A DNA stretch of 64,000 nt from Rhinopomastus cyanomelas (Eukaryota; Chordata; Aves; Bucerotiformes; Rhinopomastidae), in the NCBI GenBank assembly GCA_013400115.1, contig VXBP01009432.1:312420-376419 (forward strand), given 5' to 3'. The number at the start of each line of letters is the position of its first letter. The stretch's first letter is position 1. This document shows positions 22,801 to 34,056 of the stretch, one piece after another. The position numbers and the translations under genes were made by a program. Under the pieces are notes generated by a model. That model had not been told where the DNA came from. It saw only the letters and a program-made list of their open reading frames with translations, and ran no database searches.

Positions 22801-24586
22801 CTCCTTAACTATCCTGAAGTTTAATTTCCCAACACCTGCTTAGATAATTTTCAACTATCACCCCAGGAAAGATAAGCATTACAAAATACTTTTAATTACA
22901 AACCCCATAAGTCTGCAAATCATTGCTCTTACAGCTCTGAAACTACACTGCATTTGTATGCAATCCACTAATAGTATACAGGATATTTGTGGGATCTGGA
23001 ATACCAGATTACCTAACTATTTTACTGTCTTAAACACTATCAAAACTTCAAAGAAAAGGCAAAAAACCATTTTTTTGGATATTTTTTTCCCTCTACATTT
23101 TCTAATCTCTGTCACGCGAAAACTGGATATGACAAATTCATCCTAAGGCAATTTAATATCCGCTTATCCTTTTGGATTTAATAAAAGAAACCTCAAAATA
23201 AAAAAATCCTAAAAAAGGACAATACTTGCAGATAAAAATGAGAGGCAAGAAAATAATTAACATGTTTTGGAAATATGAAAAAATGCAAGTTTCACCTCTT
23301 GCAATTAAAAAATTAAACAAAAAGAGATATGGTGAAAAAAAGTCTACTACAAACTTCTAAAGTATTTGTATCTATGTTTTGAAATAGTCTGTGCTCATGA
23401 TTTATAATTACTCACAACTGAAGTATGAGTTTCAAGGTACAGTTCTTCAGCTTTATTATTTATTCAGATAAGCATGGGATAAATAGGCTTGAATCTAGCA
23501 GCTTGATAGGATCATAGCATAACTGATGCTGAAACTTTTGGAGACCATCTTTCTACCACCTCTACTGAAATTGTCTAGAACATGTTGCTCGGGCTTCTAT
23601 GTTTGTGGATTTTAAGTAACTCTGAGTATGGAAATCCCACAACACATTTGAGCAATCTTATTGACTCTTTCTCAATTGTTTAGTATTTCTTACAAAATTT
23701 GCTTTGCCTCTTTTTCCCTTTAAAAGTAACCAAAATTGCTTGTGTGGTATTATTTTAAAGTCAGGAGTTGTATTCTTGATGTCGAAACCATGATGTTGTT
23801 CTAACAAATGGTTCTATAAATAACTGGTGTGTAGTTTCCGTGCCAGAAGGTTCTAGAGATCTCTTTACATATAGATTTGGAATTTTGGCTACACACCTGT
23901 AGCTCAGTTTAAAAAATTGTCATTATCTAGACAACTTAAAAGGGAACTTCTACTTTGGGTCTATAGCTGTAGGTGGTTCTGCTTTGCTCACAGAATAAAT
24001 ATGCTTGCTAGCATCTGTTACTGGCAATCCTACTCTTTATAAAGCTCCTTCTAAGCACTTGTATGGAAGTACAAGCCTTCAGTCTGCACTCCTTTATATC
24101 TTATGCCTACTAGGGAATACACTCAAATCAGTTGATGCCAGTGACTTAACTGTGTGCTCATCTGCCTAAGTAACAACTGCATTCTTCACTCAGAGCCTTT
24201 GAAAAATTATTACATATTAGAGAATAATTTTTAATATGTTTGAGAAGATATTTTTTTAGCTCTAGCTGATAAATTAGCATATATTTTCTGAATTACAAAT
24301 AATAATATTATTAAAATTATTTAACCTGTGTTACACCTAACTGTGAGTATCCATTAAAGCACAAAATAGGGTATAAACTCAAAACAATAATGCATTGTTC
24401 TGGAACAGAATATGCAATACCATAGAACTTGATCACTGATGAGTTGTGAATGCAATAAATAGTTTAGTTTTGGAGATATTCAATATTGGCAATTTCTGTG
24501 AATTCAATATTTCTTGAGGAAAGCAAATTGTTTCTGTGGATGAAGACATTCTACATGCTCAGATGAGATCATGCTCATTAACTACT

Positions 24587-24634
24587 TGTGGTAGATTCAA
24601 GACCACAATTTAAGATAAAGGAAAAGAAAGGAAT
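24587..24634 (-). mobile_element. LTR terminus, same family as 49578-51062
   Basis: TGTGGTAGATTCAAGACCAC followed by AATTTAAGATAAAGGAAAAG matches the left terminus of the 49578-51062 element with a few substitutions. The match fades after about 45 bp. The rest of the LTR was not found nearby. Confidence 0.7.
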
Positions 24635-25756
24635 TGTAAAACACAATTGCTTTTATGTTAAAGACATGAGTGTCTTCCACAGGCTGAAATCTCTTTAAGA
24701 CTATATTGATTCCATTAGCCCACTGAAAATAAAAATTTTATATTAATTACTCTATACTTTAGATGCCTAAATGCAGAGAGGGTCTCAAAATACTAACCAT
24801 TTGTACAAGTTCTAACAGAAGGTCTGCTGCAAGTAAAACCAGTTCATCAGAAAGTGCTCTCTTCTGGGTCAGCACAAGCTACACTGTGCACATAGGAAGA
24901 GCCTGCAGGTTTGGAAGGCTCTGAGTTAAATTTAAGTTCATGGGCTTCTGCATTCAGCAAGGATGAATAGGACAATTCCACACTGATTTATCAGGACATG
25001 ATCCTTAGTAAGATGCAGTAGGCAGGGAGTTTTGCCTATACCCTGATTTAAAACATCCCTAGACTCCAGTGATATGGCTTAGCGTGAGGACGAAAGGGGG
25101 GAACAGATGTTAGATACAACTTAAAGTCTTAGCCGACTATGTAGGGTGACATACCTTGTGTGTAGCCTCAAATTACATTAATTTTTATAAAAAACTCAGC
25201 AAAATAAGCATCTTTGTACCCGAATTTGTCCTGCTCCATCTAAAACACTTACCTTCTTTAAGGAGGTTGCTTTGCATTGCTGTAGAATCCTACAATAACT
25301 CTAAAGCTCCCAAGCCTGAAATTGCAAAGCAACTATTGCTTACTGAAGGCATAAATTTGCATGTGAGTTTCTAATATGAGACAACAATGTGTTTAGCAGT
25401 CTTCTGATTAATTTTAATTAAGGAGTTAAAAAAAAACTAACCTAGAAATGAAAACTTCACAGTTGGCTGCATAAGAGAAATTGCAAAATGATTTCCTTTA
25501 ATTCTCCTCGGGCTTGAGCATTGCCAGAACAATTTTCCACAGTCCTCATACTGATTTTCTGCCCATAGAGCTCCTGGAAATTGTCAGTAAGTGGGATTCC
25601 TGTTTGCTGACACTCCATTTCTTGGTATTTACTTTTCCCCAGAGTTTTGCTGAAAGAAAACTTGTATCGGAGTGTCAGAAATTGATTATTGCCCATTTTT
25701 GTGTAAGATCATAGGGACAGACTGGCTTCATTCATTGGGAAATAATGCCAAGTAGA

Positions 25757-25788
25757 AATTGGAGTAACAATCAATTGGAGTAACAATC
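25757..25788 (+). repeat. 16-bp tandem duplication at a CR1 junction
   Basis: AATTGGAGTAACAATC occurs twice back to back, immediately before the 5' truncation point of the CR1 at 25791. It may be filler copied during insertion or repair. Confidence 0.85.
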
Positions 25789-25790
25789 AA

Positions 25791-26160
25791 TAGAAGAGGA
25801 GACTGAGGGGTGACCTCATTAATGTCTACAAATATTTGAGGGGTGGGTGTCAGGAGGATGGAACTGGGCTGTTCTCGGTGTCATGTAGTGATAGGACGAG
25901 GGGCAATGGTTGTAAGCTGGAACATAGGAGGTTCCACATAAATATTAGAAGGAACTTCTTCATGGTGAGGGTGACAGAGCACTGGAACAGGCTGCCCAGG
26001 GGAAGTTGTGGAGTCTCCCTCACTGGATATATTCAAGACTCGACTGGATGTGTTCCTGTGTGACTTGGTTTAGGTGATCCTGCTGTTGCAGGCGGATTGG
26101 ATTAGATGATCTTTAGAGGTCCCTTCCAATCCCTAATGATTCTATGATTCTATGATTCTA
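25791..26160 (+). mobile_element. 5'-truncated CR1 with octamer tail
   Basis: It runs from AGAAGAGGAGACTGAGGGGT through the HINIRRNFFMVRVTEHWNRL codons to GATTGGATTAGATGATC and a tail of two to three ATTCTATG octamers (26138-26160). It is the same subfamily as the copy at 21937. Its tail abuts the inverted CR1 that follows. Confidence 0.95.
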
Positions 26161-27265
26161 ATCAGATTCTTCCTAATATCTAGTTTAAACCTACCCAGTT
26201 GTAACTGGAACCCATTCCCTCTTGTATCACCAATTGCCTATGAGAAGAGACCAGCACCAACCTCTCCACAATGTCCTTTCAGGTAGCTGTAGAGAGTGAT
26301 GAGGTCTCCTCTCAGCCTCCTCTTCTTCAAACTACAGAGCCTCAGCTCTTTGAGTCTTTCCTCATAAGATTTATTCTCCAGGCTCTTCATCAACTTTGTT
26401 GCCCTCCTCTGCACCCACTGCAGCACCTCCACATCTCTTTTATATTGAAGTGCCCAAAACTGGACACAAGACACAAGATGTGGCCTCACCAGTGCTGAGG
26501 TTACATACAGGGGGGGTGATAACCTCCTTACTCCTGTTGGCCACACTATTTCTAATACAAGCCAGGATGCCATTGGCCTTCTTGATCACCTGGGCACACT
26601 GCTGGCTCATATTAGTCTTCCTGTCAGTTAGAATTCCCAGGCCCCTCTCTGCCAGATGGCTCTCCAGCCACACCTCCCCAAACCTATGACATTGCATGGG
26701 ATTGTTGTGGCCCAAGTGCAGGACCTGGCACTTGGTCTTGTTGAAGCTCCTGCCGTTAACAGTGTCCCGTTGCTCCAATCTATCTAAGTCTCTCTGAAGA
26801 CCCTCCCTGTCCTCTGGCAGATGAACATTCCCACCTAACTTTGTGTCATCTGCAAATATACTAAGGATACACTCTAAGCCCTTATCAAGATCATCAATAA
26901 TGATGTTGAACAGAGATGGTCCCAACATCGAGCCCTGAGGCACAGCACTTGTGACAGTGCCAGCTGCCAGTTGGATTTAACTCCATTAACCACCACTCTT
27001 TGGCTGTTCAACCAGTGTTTTATCCAGCAGATTGTATGCTCCTCCAAGCTTGAAAAGCAGCCAGCTTGTCAAGGAGAATTCCATGGGGAACAGTGTCAAA
27101 GGCTTTTTGAAAGTCCAGGTAAACAATATCCACAGCCTTTCCCTCATCTGATAGTCAGGTCATCCTGTCACAGAATTAGATCCGGTTTGTCGGGCAGGAC
27201 CTACTTTTAATAAACACGTGTTGGCTGGGTCTGATCCCCTGGTTGTCCTGTATGTGAAGTGTGAT
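26161..27265 (-). mobile_element. Large inverted CR1 fragment carrying the RT domain
   Basis: About 1.1 kb of CR1 on the minus strand, from the RT fingers (QHVFIKSRSCPTNR near 27190-27225) through motif A (LDFQKAFDTVPHGILLDKL, 27065-27120) and motif C (FADD, 26845-26856) to the post-RT region. It stops about 250-300 bp short of the CR1 3' end, exactly where the forward CR1 tail begins. The codons differ clearly from the forward copies here (HLPEDREGLQRDLDRLE, NNPMQCHRFG), so this is a separate, probably older subfamily. Scattered stops and frame changes make it inactive. Confidence 0.95.
26440..26943 (-). pseudogene. CR1 reverse transcriptase remnant
   Basis: This is the longest open frame in the window (167 codons), and it begins at a GTG that is only an internal valine codon (VPQGSM). 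It contains PQGSMLGPSLFNIIIDDLD and the catalytic FADD motif followed by TKLGG, then the thumb region up to the VLCPVLG block, which replaces the usual VQFWAP reading and marks a frameshift. Upstream motif A lies outside the open frame behind stops. In an intact element it would copy CR1 RNA at the nicked target. Confidence 0.85.
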
Positions 27266-27284
27266 GACATTTGAGATGATATGT

Positions 27285-27452
27285 TAGAAGAATGTTAGAT
27301 AAAACCCCACAGCTTTGGTGCCTGTGAACACTGCTCAGCAGTAGCCACAACACTGCTGTGTTATCAACACCCTGCTAGGTACTGCTAGAAAATACAGTAC
27401 TATGAGAGCTGTAATGAGGAGAATCAACTCCATCTCAGCTAACCCAACTACA
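27285..27452 (-). mobile_element. LTR fragment, U3 start
   Basis: On the minus strand this begins TGTAGTTGGGTTAGCTGAG and continues through GAGTTGATTCTCC, a GTTGATAACACAGCAG block and TACTGCTGAGCAGTG. That order matches the U3 start of a common avian ERVL-type LTR I recognise from memory (TGTACTGGGTTTGGCTG... and onward). It is cut after about 165 bp, close to the CR1 at 26161-27265. The right end (27452) is the true LTR terminus. Confidence 0.7.
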
Positions 27453-27711
27453 GGTATATAGTGATAATTGTCCATGACAGGGGATCACTAATCAGAGTCA
27501 ACATTGCAGCTCTGGTTTTGAGCAGATGAACTATCTTTCTAAATCATTGGGACTGCTACCATGACCCCAGATTAACAACCCGGTTCTTAATCTGGATGTT
27601 GGACTTGATGCAGACAGAGAGATTCATCTTACCTTAGTGTAGATGTCCATATATAAACTCCTTCTCCTCCCCTAGAAGAAACAGACACTTCTAGAGTGAC
27701 ATCTGTCTGAT
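27453..27711. other. Spacer between two same-family LTR pieces
   Basis: About 260 bp without recognised sequence. If the flanking LTR pieces came from one provirus this would be internal DNA, but no primer-binding site lies next to 27712 and no polypurine tract next to 27452. Confidence 0.45.
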
Positions 27712-28140
27712 TGTGGCGAGTTAACCCTCCACCAAGACACCCTCTCCCTTTCCTCAGCACCACATGTGAGAAAATTACATGAAAAACTCATTGGTTGAAA
27801 CGAAGGCTGCTTAATAAAGAAAGGCAAAGACCATGTGTGGAAGCAAAGAAAACCCAATCAAGTTTGTTGTCTGCTTTACATTGATAGGCACTGTCTAGCC
27901 ACACCCTGGAAAGTAAGACCTTGGTACATACAGCAGTTGCTTTGGAAGGCAAATGCCTTCTTTCCCCTGGCTTTTATTGCTGAGCATGACATCACATAAC
28001 ACAGAACATCCTTTTCAACAGTCACCACTTGTTTCCTCCCAAGACCTTGCCCTCCCCCAGGTTGGACAGACAGCCTTGGTGCTGTGCAAGCACTGCCCAG
28101 CAGTAGCCAAAACACTGATTTGATATCAACACCCTCCTTG
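27712..28140 (-). mobile_element. LTR fragment, same family as 27285-27452
   Basis: The left end TGTGGCGAGTTAACCC is the LTR 3' terminus seen from the plus strand. Further blocks are AGCTTCGTTTC-type U5 sequence, GTAACTGCTGTATG-type R sequence, and the promoter TGATGTCATGCTCAGCAATAAAAG (minus strand, 27972-27994). The segment ends within U3 at TTTGTAGCAAGGAGGG, so the first ~90 bp of U3 are missing. It overlaps in content with 27285-27452, so the two are separate or duplicated copies. Confidence 0.75.
27972..27994 (-). promoter_or_regulatory. CRE-like site and TATA variant of LTR
   Basis: The minus strand carries TGATGTCA about 7 bp upstream of CAATAAAAG, the core promoter arrangement of this LTR family. 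Current activity is unknown. Confidence 0.45.
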
Positions 28141-29054
28141 CTACAAATGAGATCACTCTTATTCGGATAGTGCCTTTCTCACTGTGGACTTGAGAGTGAA
28201 TGTCTAGTTTAGATGCAGACTACCTTCTATAAGGAATTGGACCTAAAATGGGCCTGTTCAAATGTAAAATATGTTCTTTCATTTCACTTGACGCTGCTTC
28301 TGGTACCTAAAGCAAATACCACTTGTGGAGGAGGCCTTCTTTCAACATCACCTCTGTATTCTAGGAATACTCTAGCCCACCAGATCTGTGCTGGGAATTA
28401 TCTGTTTCTAAAACCTAAAGCAAGATAAAGAAAATGTTTATGTTCTTCGTAATATGAAATTTGTCACAGGATTTTAACTGGCTTGAACATATGAAAAGTC
28501 TCTTTGCAGCTGCAGGTGCCTAAGCAAGGGTGCAAGGACTTTTCCATCTGCTGAACTTGGTGAAGGTTGATGCAATCACCATCTTCTGCAATTATCACTT
28601 GACAACAGCAGATTAATGCTTACAGTGGATGCTATTAATGCATCCTTAACAAGATGAATACTTTTGCTAATGAATCCCAGTACTCTCAGACATCAGAAGA
28701 TGAAGGGCTCTGCGTGTGCATGTGTGTGTGAAAGCAAAGCACCAGAGGTTACTATAGAGCTATTATAAACCCTCTGAAAGCTGTAAATCAAAGACAGAGA
28801 AAAAAAAGTCTTCCAGTTGTTAGTTTTCACTTCCTGGTCTCGCAAATATGGAAGTTATTCTATGAGTAGGTATTTGAACTAACACACAGAAAGTGTGTTA
28901 TTTTCTGCCTCAAAACATTGAAAACTCTTGCACTGTGGTGTGGCACAGTAGTCCATAACATGTGAGTTTGTCTTTACTAGTTAGAGGTAACAGACTTACA
29001 AGGATTTAACCAAATATAAACATTCACTTTAACATGAGTAGTATACTGCTTTGG
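28141..29054. other. Unique DNA
   Basis: No gene was recognised. A short imperfect (TG)n run lies at 28711-28730. Confidence 0.6.
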
Positions 29055-29800
29055 CAAGCAGCTGGATATCTTCCTCACAGCCAAACTGAGGCAGTGTGGT
29101 CTAGATTACCAGGTAGTGAGGTGGATCATGAACTGGCTACAGGGTAGAAGCCAGAGAATAGTGGTCAATGGGACAGAGTCTAGTTAGAGGCCTGTATCTA
29201 GTGGAGTGCCCCAGGGGTCAGTGCTGGGTTCAGTCCTGTTCAATCTATTCATTGATGACTTGGATGAGGGATTGGCATGCACTGTCAGCAAGTTTGCTGA
29301 TGACACAAAGCTGGGAGAAGTGGTTGACACCCCAGCAGACTGTGCTGCCATTCAGCAAGACCTGGACGGGCTGGAAAGCTGGGCAGGGAGAAATTTAATG
29401 AACTATAAGAAGGGTAAAGTGTCTAGCATCTGTGCAAGAACAATCCCAGGTACCAGTATAGGCTGAGAATTGATCTATTGGAGAGCAGTGTAGGAGAAAG
29501 GGACCTGGGGGTTCTGGTGGCCAGCAGGATGACCATGAGCCAGCAATGTGCTCTTGTGGCCAAGAGAGTCAACAGCATCCTGGGGTGGATCAGAATAGGG
29601 GCTGGTTAGCAGATCATGAGAAGTTCTTCTCCCTCTCTACTCTTCCCTGGTGAGACCACATCTGGAGTATTGTGTTCAGTTCTGGGCCCCTCTGGGCCCC
29701 TCAGTTCAAGAGGCACGTGGAGCTGCTGGAGAGGGTCCAGCGTAGGGCAACGGGGATGATTAAGGAGGTGCAAAAACAATCTTTTGTGAACCACCAAAAA
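29055..29800 (+). mobile_element. CR1 fragment with RT catalytic motif, 3'-truncated
   Basis: It begins in the RT palm (LTAKLRQCGLDYQVVRWIM-type codons from about 29070). It continues through VPQGSVLGSVLFNLFIDDLDE, the catalytic FADD (29293-29304) and MNYKKGK to the VQFWAP block (29660-29690, with a GGGCCCCTCT tandem duplication at 29683-29702) and RVQRRATGMIKEV. It breaks off at about 29790-29800 and is followed by the end of a different CR1 subfamily. Confidence 0.9.
29206..29466 (+). pseudogene. CR1 reverse transcriptase remnant
   Basis: An 86-codon open frame starting at an internal GTG valine. It holds motif B' (PQGSVLG) and motif C (FADDTKLG), then the AAIQQDLDGLESWAGRNLMN segment. Motif A is lost and a stop follows at 29466. 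Confidence 0.8.
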
Positions 29801-30105
29801 ACCAGAAGGATCAGAATAAGTAGTAACCAACACCCTCAAGAGCAAATGGCTTCAGGCTGCACTAGAGGAAATTTAGGTCTGACATCAAGGAAAACTTCTT
29901 TACTGAAAGCGTCATCAGGCCTTGGAACAGGCTTCCCAGGGAGAATGTTAAATCACCATCTCTGAATGTATTTAAAAGTCATGTAGATATGGACCTTCGA
30001 GACACGTTTTAGTGGTGGGCTTGGTACAATAATCTAACTGTTGGTTGGACTCAATGATCTTAAAGTTTTTTTTCCAACCTAAATGACTCTATGAATCTGT
30101 CATTC
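29801..30105 (+). mobile_element. CR1 3' end of a second subfamily
   Basis: TGGCTTCAGGCTGCACTAG, GACATCAAGGAAAACTTC, TTTACTGAAAGCGTCATC, TTTAGTGGTGGGCTTGG and GGTTGGACTCAATGATC are in order, with a decayed octamer tail ATGACTCTATGAATC. The 3' end type (TTAGTGGTGG) differs from the copies with CTAGGTGATCCTGC, so it cannot be the natural end of the preceding fragment. Confidence 0.9.
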
Positions 30106-33100
30106 CATGAACATCAGCCTGTTTGTGATGGGAAGTTTGGACACTGATGCAAGTTCTCTTCTGTCTATAGAAAACAGGCCTGCATTCCCAGAAATCCAGG
30201 GATTACTAGATTCAAAAAGCCTTTGTGAGAGAGGCAGATCTAGGATAGAAGAGCTCACATTTTAATATTTTATCTGTATCTTTAATTTCTCCTCTTACAC
30301 ATTAGCATTTTAGCTGCATTAATAATTCCTCCTTTTACTGAAATTGAATGAAGGTAGCAGATAATGTCAGACCACAAGAGTGGTGGCAGAGCCTGCTGTG
30401 ACAGGACTGATGAGAGCAATGAGCACTGAACTGCAGCTGGCTTGGAGACTGAGTAGCTTTATCTGGGTATTTGCTGTCTGTCAGAATTGGATGAAGATTC
30501 CCATCATCATTCAGCCTATGGTGTTACTGCAGAAGGAAGAAAGGACATCTAGCTTGGAGTGATCCTGTTCCAATCACACTGTGTCTTTGGCTCCTTGCTT
30601 CAGTGGTTGTTGTACCAAGCTGAAAGAAGCTGAAATCAAACTTCTGCCAGTTTCCCTCTCCTTTTGGCAGTAGAAGATGATTTTTGCAGGAAAGATTAGC
30701 CTTGTCTGTCTTCATTTTAAATGTCCAATCATTCTGAGACCCCATCTGCCTGCTTCTTCTAAAGGAAGGCACTAAATGACATCACGGACTCCCTAGGACA
30801 GGAGCAACTCTTGTTTGGTATAGAAGTGGGAAACATATACTGGACTACCAAACAAAGAGCTTGCAACCATTCAGCAGGCTTACAAACTTCTTTCTTCTGA
30901 TGACTGTATAGGTAAAAAAATAAGCTGGTTAGAAGAAACTCCTACTTATTTATATTTACACTTGAATGTAGATGGTGACCCATATGTTGGGCAAGATGCT
31001 GAAGCACCTATATCACCTTGCTTCAGACAATACATCCAACCCTCTTCAGACCCAGGCTTTCTCCCCGTTTTGGGAGGAAGACTTTAAGCCCTGTATACAG
31101 ATTTCTTTTCAAATACATTTATGTTTCAATCTGTCAGTAAAATCAAGAGAAAAATACCTACAACAAGTTTCATTCAAGGGTACCATTTCTTTGCTACAAT
31201 AGATGTCATTCATCATAACAATAGATTCTAGAAATAGGAATCCCATTGTGACAGTGTGGTGCATTAGTACATTAAATTACTGCCTTCTCTATAAAACCAT
31301 CACTGAACCAAAGCAGAAAATAGCTGATATTAAAGCACAACATTTCTTTTTGTATTTCATTTACTAAATATTTCTTTCCTGTTGCACTTTTGACTGTACT
31401 ACATAAATGAATTCCTTTATTTGCATTCTAACTGAAATGGATTTTTCCTCTGATATTAGCACAAATGCTGGAGGCAATGCTTTTTATGTGGGCTATAGCC
31501 TAGCCTACAGTTAAGTTCTTTTCTTGCCAAATAAAACAACTCTACTTCCCCATAACTTCATTAAAATGGATTTAAATCCTGTAACTTTGCTTTCAGCAAA
31601 AGCTTACAGCCTTACACAGGCAAGGTTGTCTGATACCCATCCCTGATGTTCCTTAGCCTTTTCTGAAACCATAGGACAGCTAGAGGCTCAGGTGTTTCTC
31701 AGGGCAGCATCTGTAACTCCAGCCAGAATAAGCGCAGTTACACTCTGAAAAAGAAGTAAAAGTAAAGTTCGTTGTTTAGTCCTCTAGTGCTGCAGTGGTT
31801 CTTCTATGGATTAAGAGTCCTCTTTGTTAGTTACTTGGTTGTGGAGGCAAGCACTAGGCCATCATGGGGATTCTGAAAGCTTTATTTAGAAATATATGGA
31901 GAACATGCATGCCCATTCTCCATACTGGTTCTCTCAACACCAGTGTCACATTTTGCCAAAAATCTTCTGCCAGAAGGACAAGATAATTAATCACCAGCTC
32001 TTCCTTTGCCTTTTTAGACTGGTTTTCAAACTAATTCTCTTCAATAGCAGCTTGTTGTCTGATTATTTCTATCTGGAGGAATTCTACAAAGACCATGGGT
32101 GGGGAAGGACCATGGAACAGCACAGAAAAGGATCTCCACCACATAGCTGCCTCCAAAGTGGCAGCCAGAGGTAAGTGAAAGGCTGAAGGTTGTTCTTTCT
32201 TAGTAATCCTGTTTTGACCCCTCACACCTTGTTTTCTCAACTGGCTTCTTTCACAGCCATCCTCAGCCTGTAGCCTGAAAAGCACGGCAAAGGAAAGACA
32301 GAGGCACACCATTACCAACACAGGGAAAAGCATGACAGCAGGACTTAGAACTTACACAAAGAAATCACTCTGTTCCAAAACAGTAACTGTAGGAAACAAT
32401 TTTAATTTGGACTCAGCAGCCCAAACATCTCCATGCTGCACAAACATCATTCATGCCCAGGGAAGTCACAGCAAAAGCTGCCACAGCCATAGCTTCCTCA
32501 TTTCCAGCTGTTGGCTCTGTGTCTTCCCTTTAATTAAGGAAACTAGCCAAAGGAAAGTCATTACAATTTGACAGCATAAAAATGTAATTCTCCAGGCTTT
32601 TAAAATTCATTAAGGTATGCATAAACAGGAGTTACTCTACTTAACTGAAGCAATCAAGGCTGCAGAATAAGAGTTCATTCACCACACAGATTTCAGTAGC
32701 TGCTCTGGGTCCATTTTTGTTTACAGCTACATCTATTCTGCTTGGGTCCTTTTCTTTGCATTACTGAGGGGCAGAAAAACATTTTAGTGGATCCTGTTCT
32801 TGCAAAGGACTTTAAATGATAGTGAAGACCAACATAGCACATGTATCAGAAAATCATCATTGTTGACTTGCACACTGAATTTCCCTGATTATTGCTGCAT
32901 TTTTCTCTGTGCAATTCTCACAGTAAAGTAAAATTCTAGCAGAAGAGAAAGAAAGAAATTGATAAAGTAGAGTACATCAGGGGAAACTTTAAATACAGGT
33001 CTTAATTTGGTATTTGTAACCAGATAATACAGTAGGAAGCAGTAAGAAAGGCGTGGAGGAAAGTCTTAGTTCATTTGTTGGTCTACTTAATATTAATCCC

Positions 33101-33514
33101 ATACACTGCTTTCTGCTAATATGAATCTGTACATTGTAATTGCTGTCTGTGTGCTCCTGATGCTGTCCTTTACTCTGGCAGCACTGCACAACTTTGCTTT
33201 TCTGGACAGGTTGGCTGCTATCCAGACAATGTTTATTTTGCTGCAGACAGAGGATTCAGAAGAATTTGATTTGAATTTAAACATCCAAGTTCAATGTTGA
33301 AACCCATTATAGTACAAGCTAATCTAAATAGGATAAAATTCCCAGCAAGTTTCCTTAAACAAATGTATTCATGATGATAATCAAATATGGATATGACAGT
33401 GATGTGTTTCTGTGTCCTCAAAAGCTGGGCTGTCACAGGAAGCCTTAGTGCACGAGCGTGACAGTGCAAAAAGGGAAACAAAAACTCTGCTATATAGCAG
33501 AGTTACCATAAATT
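30106..33514. other. Unique DNA
   Basis: About 3.4 kb with no recognised repeat or gene. Open frames are 100 codons or fewer (32031-32333) and lack domains. Confidence 0.6.
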
Positions 33515-34056
33515 TGTGGTTGGTGCCCTGGAGACAGAGGATCCAGAGAAAGCAGAAATACTCAACACCTTCTTTGCCTCTGTCTGTACTTCTGGGAGCT
33601 GTCTTGATATCAAGCCCCAGCTGAGGCTCCAAAGGAAGTTGAAGCAAGAGAGAAGACTGCCTTGGTTAAATAAGGACTGAGTTAGGGATAAGTTGAGCAA
33701 GCTGGATGGACACAAATCCATGGGCCCCGATGGGATGCACCTGCATGTACTAAGGGAGACAACAGAAGTCATTGCTAAGACACTCTCCATCATCTTTTCT
33801 AAGTCATAGGGATCAGAAGAGCTGCCTAGGGACTGGAGGATAGCAAATGTCACTCCAGTCTTCAAAAAGGGAAAGAAGGAGGACCCAGGTATCTACAGAC
33901 CGGGCAGCCTCACCTCCATCCCAGGAAAGGTGATGGAACAATTTGTTCTAGAAGCTGTCTCCAGGCACATCAAGGACAGGAGGGTCATTAGGGACAGTCA
34001 GCATGGCTTCACCCCAGTTAGTTCAGTCCTGCTGAACTAACTGACCTGATGGTAGA
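33515..34056 (+). mobile_element. CR1 fragment, RT amino-terminal region
   Basis: The plus strand encodes ALETEDPEKAEILNTFFASV, then LDKLDGHKSMGPDGMHLHVL, IAKTLSIIFSKS, DWRIANVTPVFKKGKKEDP and the DSQHGFT block. All belong to the start of the CR1 reverse-transcriptase domain (fingers). Stops and frame changes occur, for example in the ELRD-type block near 33670. After QHGFT the normal KGKSCLTNL codons are replaced by a perfect inverted repeat (34015-34043). The element then ends with no 3' untranslated sequence. Confidence 0.9.
34015..34043. repeat. Perfect 12-bp inverted repeat with 5-base loop
   Basis: CAGTTAGTTCAG (34015-34026) and CTGAACTAACTG (34032-34043) are exact reverse complements around TCCTG. 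It lies inside CR1 coding sequence where related copies read TCCTGCCTGACTAACCTG, so one arm resembles ancestral sequence and the other looks copied from it. Confidence 0.9.

Larger units (their letters stand above)
22801..25790. other. Unique AT-rich DNA with one LTR scrap
   Basis: No gene was recognised. A short LTR terminus at 24587-24634 is listed separately. A 16-bp tandem duplication lies at 25757-25788, at the edge of the next CR1. Confidence 0.6.
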
